Source of the DNA: an uncultured Erysipelotrichaceae bacterium
GTDB lineage: Bacteria > Bacillota_I > Bacilli_A > RF39 > UBA660
Direction of reading: 5' to 3'
Length of the DNA stretch: 8,620 nucleotides
Assembly (NCBI GenBank): GCA_902795725.1
Contig: CADBLY010000046.1
Location: 1 to 8,620, forward strand
Shown: in pieces, positions 6,082 through 8,620 of the stretch
How the letters are laid out: each line of letters begins with the position of its first letter
Numbering within the stretch: position 1 is the stretch's first letter
Made by a program: the position numbers and the translations under genes
Notes under the pieces: model-generated
Seen by the model: the letters and a program-made list of their open reading frames with translations, nothing else
What the model was told of the DNA's origin: nothing
Database searches by the model: none

Positions 6082-7407
6082 ATGACAAAACAAGAAATAA
6101 ATGAAAGAAATAATCAAATATTTAAAGGATTTATAAACAACAATCCTACTAATGAGTATATAAACAATCTATCAAAAAAATACCATTTAAAACTAAGCTA
6201 TATAATAGCCATAATAGATAAAGAAGCACAAAAAGCCACAAAAGAAGAACAAACACTCTATATTCTTAAAAGGCCGTTCTTAAGCAAAGAATACGATTTT
6301 GATAAAATATCATATGCCTATGAATATGGTGTATCATGCAAATGGGATAGTCAAAAAATGAAATCTTTGGCCCATACTCTTGGAATGGATCCAGCTACGC
6401 TTCAAAAAAGAATAATATATTATGGAACTAATTTTTTAAATGTAGAAGAAGCTACAATGGAATGGAAAAGAAATCAAAATTATTATCAACAGTCCAATAC
6501 TTTTGAACAATTATACTATAAAGTATTAAAAGCCAATAATGATGAAGAAATAATTAATTTATGTATTGCTGAAAACAAGCATATGTTTATCTTTATTTCT
6601 AATTTAAAAAGATTAAGCTTAAAAATTAGTAACGAAACTGATAGACCACTAGAAACTTGTAAAGAAGAAGTATTTAAAGCCTTCAATCCATATTTTAAAT
6701 ACTATGAAAAACAAAAAATTAAAAGATTAAGAGATAAAAACAATACCTATTTAATGGAAAAAAACAAAAAAGCAATAATTGTAATTAACCAATTTATTAA
6801 TAGTGAACTAAATGAAAAAGAATTCTTTACTGAATATACTAATCCACAAAAAAATGAATTAGTTAACACAGTAAAAAAAATAGATGAAAACTTATACAAA
6901 AAATATTTAGAAAAAATAGAAAAAGAACACAACCAACAATTAGATATACTATGTCAAAAAAGCAAAGAATTATTATTCTACCTTCAAAATGGTATCGATA
7001 ATAAACCATTTGATATTATAGATTTCTATTTATATATTCATTATAATACAAAAGATATATCTAAAGCTATAAACGCATTATGGGCAACCAAACAAATTAA
7101 TAAAAACGAGCTATTAATGCTTAAAACATTCCTACACTCTATAGGATATAGAACAAAAATAGCTAAAACAAACTATAGTTATGCTTTTGAACCTATTGAT
7201 TTAGAAACTATTTTAAACCAACAAAACCAATTTCTAATTAATAATCAAGTTAGAACAATTACTAATGAAGAAAAAGAAGAAATATATAATAGTTTTATAG
7301 AAAATAATATTCCTATTAACAGGAAAACCATCAACACTGCCTATAGCAGACTAATAAAAGGATTATATCCTATATCAAAAAGCAATCAAAAAACAAAAAC
7401 CCACTAA
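6082..7407 (+). CDS. Unknown basic, all-helical protein with HTH-like segments
   Basis: I do not recognise the family of this 441-residue protein. It has no signal peptide and no membrane segment, is rich in Lys, Asn and Ile, and reads as almost entirely helical. Several short segments look like helix-turn-helix units: about 24-46 (YINNLSKKYHLKLSYIIAII), 92-112 (KMKSLAHTLGMDPATLQKRI) and 397-425 (SFIENNIPINRKTINTAYSR within it). A charged, possibly coiled region lies around 205-285, and the C-terminus is a basic tail. A nucleic-acid-binding or regulatory role is a guess from these features. Its promoter shares a -35 core with the divergent feoAB promoter, which would allow coupled regulation but does not show that it regulates iron uptake. 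Strong promoter, good ribosome site and matched terminator indicate an expressed single-gene unit. Base composition matches the neighbours. Confidence 0.8.
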   Translation: MTKQEINERNNQIFKGFINNNPTNEYINNLSKKYHLKLSYIIAIIDKEAQKATKEEQTLYILKRPFLSKEYDFDKISYAYEYGVSCKWDSQKMKSLAHTLGMDPATLQKRIIYYGTNFLNVEEATMEWKRNQNYYQQSNTFEQLYYKVLKANNDEEIINLCIAENKHMFIFISNLKRLSLKISNETDRPLETCKEEVFKAFNPYFKYYEKQKIKRLRDKNNTYLMEKNKKAIIVINQFINSELNEKEFFTEYTNPQKNELVNTVKKIDENLYKKYLEKIEKEHNQQLDILCQKSKELLFYLQNGIDNKPFDIIDFYLYIHYNTKDISKAINALWATKQINKNELLMLKTFLHSIGYRTKIAKTNYSYAFEPIDLETILNQQNQFLINNQVRTITNEEKEEIYNSFIENNIPINRKTINTAYSRLIKGLYPISKSNQKTKTH

Positions 7408-7423
7408 TTTTAGTGGATTTTTT
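7386..7423 (+). terminator. Bidirectional terminator between convergent genes
   Basis: CCACTA (7401-7406) and TAGTGG (7411-7416) form a compact hairpin with an ATTT loop. On the plus strand six T's follow (7418-7423). On the minus strand the hairpin is followed by GTTTTTGTTTTTT (7399-7387), an even better tract. The stop of the 441-residue gene (7405-7407) lies in the hairpin and the spoIVA stop (7424-7422) overlaps the plus-strand T-tract, so both genes end inside the element. Confidence 0.88.
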
Positions 7424-8582
7424 ATATTACAATTGCATATAGATTTCCAGAACCCTTATTAACTAGTTTAGACAATGTTTGTTGAAGTTTAAAACGAGCA
7501 TTTTCTGGAGTAAGGGAAAGTTTTGCTTGAATTCCTTCCTTAACAATTTCATCTAAACTACGTCCAAATATTTCATTTTTCCATATACTAGAAGGATTTG
7601 TATCATTATCTTTCATTAAATGATCAATTAATTCTTTACTCTGTAACTCTGATCCAATTATTGGTTCAAATGTACTTTCAACATCAATTCTAAACATATG
7701 AATAGATGGTGCCACTGCCTTCAATTTAATTCCATATCTACTTCCCTGCTTAATAACCTCTGGAGTTTCTAAAGTCATATCCTTTAAAGCGGGCGAAGCA
7801 ACCCCATAACCAGTTGTTTTAACCATTTGCAAAGCTGTTTTTATCTGATCATATTCAGTCTTAGCTTCGTTATAATCTTGAAACAATCTTAACAAATCTG
7901 CTTTACTACCTACTTCTATCCCAATAATCTCTTTTAATATTTCATCATACAATCCATCTGGAGCTTCCAAATTAATAGTTACAATCCCTGTTGATGTATC
8001 AACATCAGATATATAAGATTTAGAAATATAATCACATCCTTCAAAATGATGTGTTATTTTATCAATATCTCTGAGTTTATCAACTTCAACTACACTCTCT
8101 TTCATTTTATCTATATATATTTTCTTTAACCAATTGTCATGACTTAAACAACCTATCCAATCTGGCATATTAATCTTAACTTCAACAACCGGAAATTCAT
8201 ATAAAGATTCCTTTAATACCCCATATACATCCTTCTCATTCATATTTTCAACACTCATCGGAAGAACAGGTACACCATATTCTTCTCTCAAATCATTAGC
8301 TAACTTCTCTGTATCTGGCAACATTGGATGAGCACTATTTAAAATAACAATAAAAGGTTTTCCTATTTCCTTTAATTCATCAATAATTCTTTCTTCTGCT
8401 TCAATATAATTATTTCTACTTATCTCACCAAACGAACCATCAGTTGTCACCACAACACCAATACTAGAATGATCCCTAATTACCTTTTCTGTCCCAATCT
8501 CAGCAGCTTCAACAAAAGGAATTTCTTCATCATACCAGTATGACCTGTTTTCGTGATACCCATAAGTCTTTTTAAAAATTGC
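7422..8582 (-). pseudogene. spoIVA: SpoIVA, C-terminal three quarters; 5' part missing or interrupted
   Basis: SpoIVA is the ATPase that polymerises on the forespore surface and forms the basement layer of the spore coat, anchored by SpoVM. From YWYDEEIPF (about 8540-8514) the frame follows the family without a break: EAAEIGTEKVI, SSIGVVVTTDG, YIEAEERIIDELKEIGKPFI, LKAVAPSIHMFRIDVES, FGRSLDEIVKEGIQAKLS and a C-terminus ending NLYAIVI. The 371 residues from the Trp at 8537 to the end equal what I recall for the Bacillus subtilis protein over the same span (about 490 residues total). Missing are about 120 N-terminal residues, including the Walker A P-loop. Upstream in this frame are a TGA (8585-8583) and a TAG, and no frame in 8541-8620 looks like SpoIVA. 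The GTG at 8453 lies inside a conserved strand and is not a credible start. Either the gene is disrupted or the sequence near the edge is misassembled. Confidence 0.85.
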
Positions 8583-8620
8583 TCAAAAGCAACCTGTATT
8601 TTTCTTATACTAATACTTCA
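8541..8620. other. Foreign-looking edge sequence replacing the 5' part of spoIVA
   Basis: This 80-base stretch should encode the SpoIVA segment containing the VDCVGY-type motif, but it does not in any minus-strand frame. One shifted minus frame is open from 8617 through the junction to a TAA near 8491 and begins SISIRKIQVAFEQFLKRL, which reads like coding sequence of another protein; I do not recognise its family. A small hairpin (TTGCT/AGCAA, minus strand, 8592-8579) is followed by five T's. The sequence may be the end of an inserted or recombined element whose body lies beyond the window, or an assembly chimera. Confidence 0.45.

Noticed and set aside
6747..6932. Minus-strand open frame inside the 441-residue gene
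   Set aside because: Antisense to a well-supported gene, with Phe/Ser-rich composition typical of the reverse of Lys/Glu-rich coding.
8583..8585. Reading the in-frame TGA as tryptophan (Mollicute code) to extend spoIVA upstream
   Set aside because: A TAG follows further upstream in the same frame, the extra residues do not resemble SpoIVA, and the Trp codons in the window are TGG.
8574..8592. Terminator-like hairpin on the minus strand near the right edge
   Set aside because: The stem is only five base pairs and AT-containing, in poorly understood edge sequence; not strong enough to call as a terminator.

Overview
The window is very AT-rich and compact. It looks like a low-GC Firmicute (Bacilli-like) that forms endospores or descends from spore formers. 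The grounds are a textbook CIRCE/HrcA operator, GGTGA- and AAAGGA-type ribosome sites, intrinsic terminators with T-tracts, and a clear SpoIVA, which is specific to endospore formers. The ClpB lacks its N domain, as in Mollicutes, so an uncultured lineage between classical Bacilli and Mollicutes is plausible; I cannot name a species. All Trp codons seen in the clear genes are TGG.

Left part (1-2461). The 5' end of a metallophosphoesterase gene runs off the left edge on the minus strand. Its promoter shares a -35 core with the plus-strand promoter of tRNA-Ala(UGC). The tRNA has its own terminator. Next comes a CIRCE operator overlapping an extended -10 promoter, which drives a ClpB-type disaggregase. 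clpB ends in a hairpin terminator shared with the convergent capA-like gene.

Middle part (2450-5999, minus strand). One probable operon runs feoA, feoB, a small membrane-anchored or secreted protein of unknown function, then a membrane-anchored CapA/PgsA-type metallophosphatase. feoA and feoB overlap by 10 bases and the other gaps are about 30-40 bases. FeoA and FeoB form a ferrous iron importer. This FeoB is short: the G5 loop and most of the helical spacer between G domain and membrane domain are missing. feoA appears to be leaderless.

Right part (6000-8620). A divergent promoter region separates feoA from a 441-residue protein I do not recognise. It is basic, apparently all helical, with several helix-turn-helix-like segments. 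It ends in a bidirectional terminator shared with spoIVA. The spoIVA reading frame has good family similarity for about 370 residues, but similarity stops about 80 bases before the right edge. In-frame stops and no SpoIVA-like sequence in any frame replace the expected P-loop half. The gene is therefore interrupted, either by an insertion or rearrangement or by an assembly fault at the edge.

I found no CRISPR array, no complete mobile element and no convincing new multi-gene defence system. The points most worth following are the broken spoIVA, the reduced FeoB with its unknown operon partner, and the shared-core divergent promoters.
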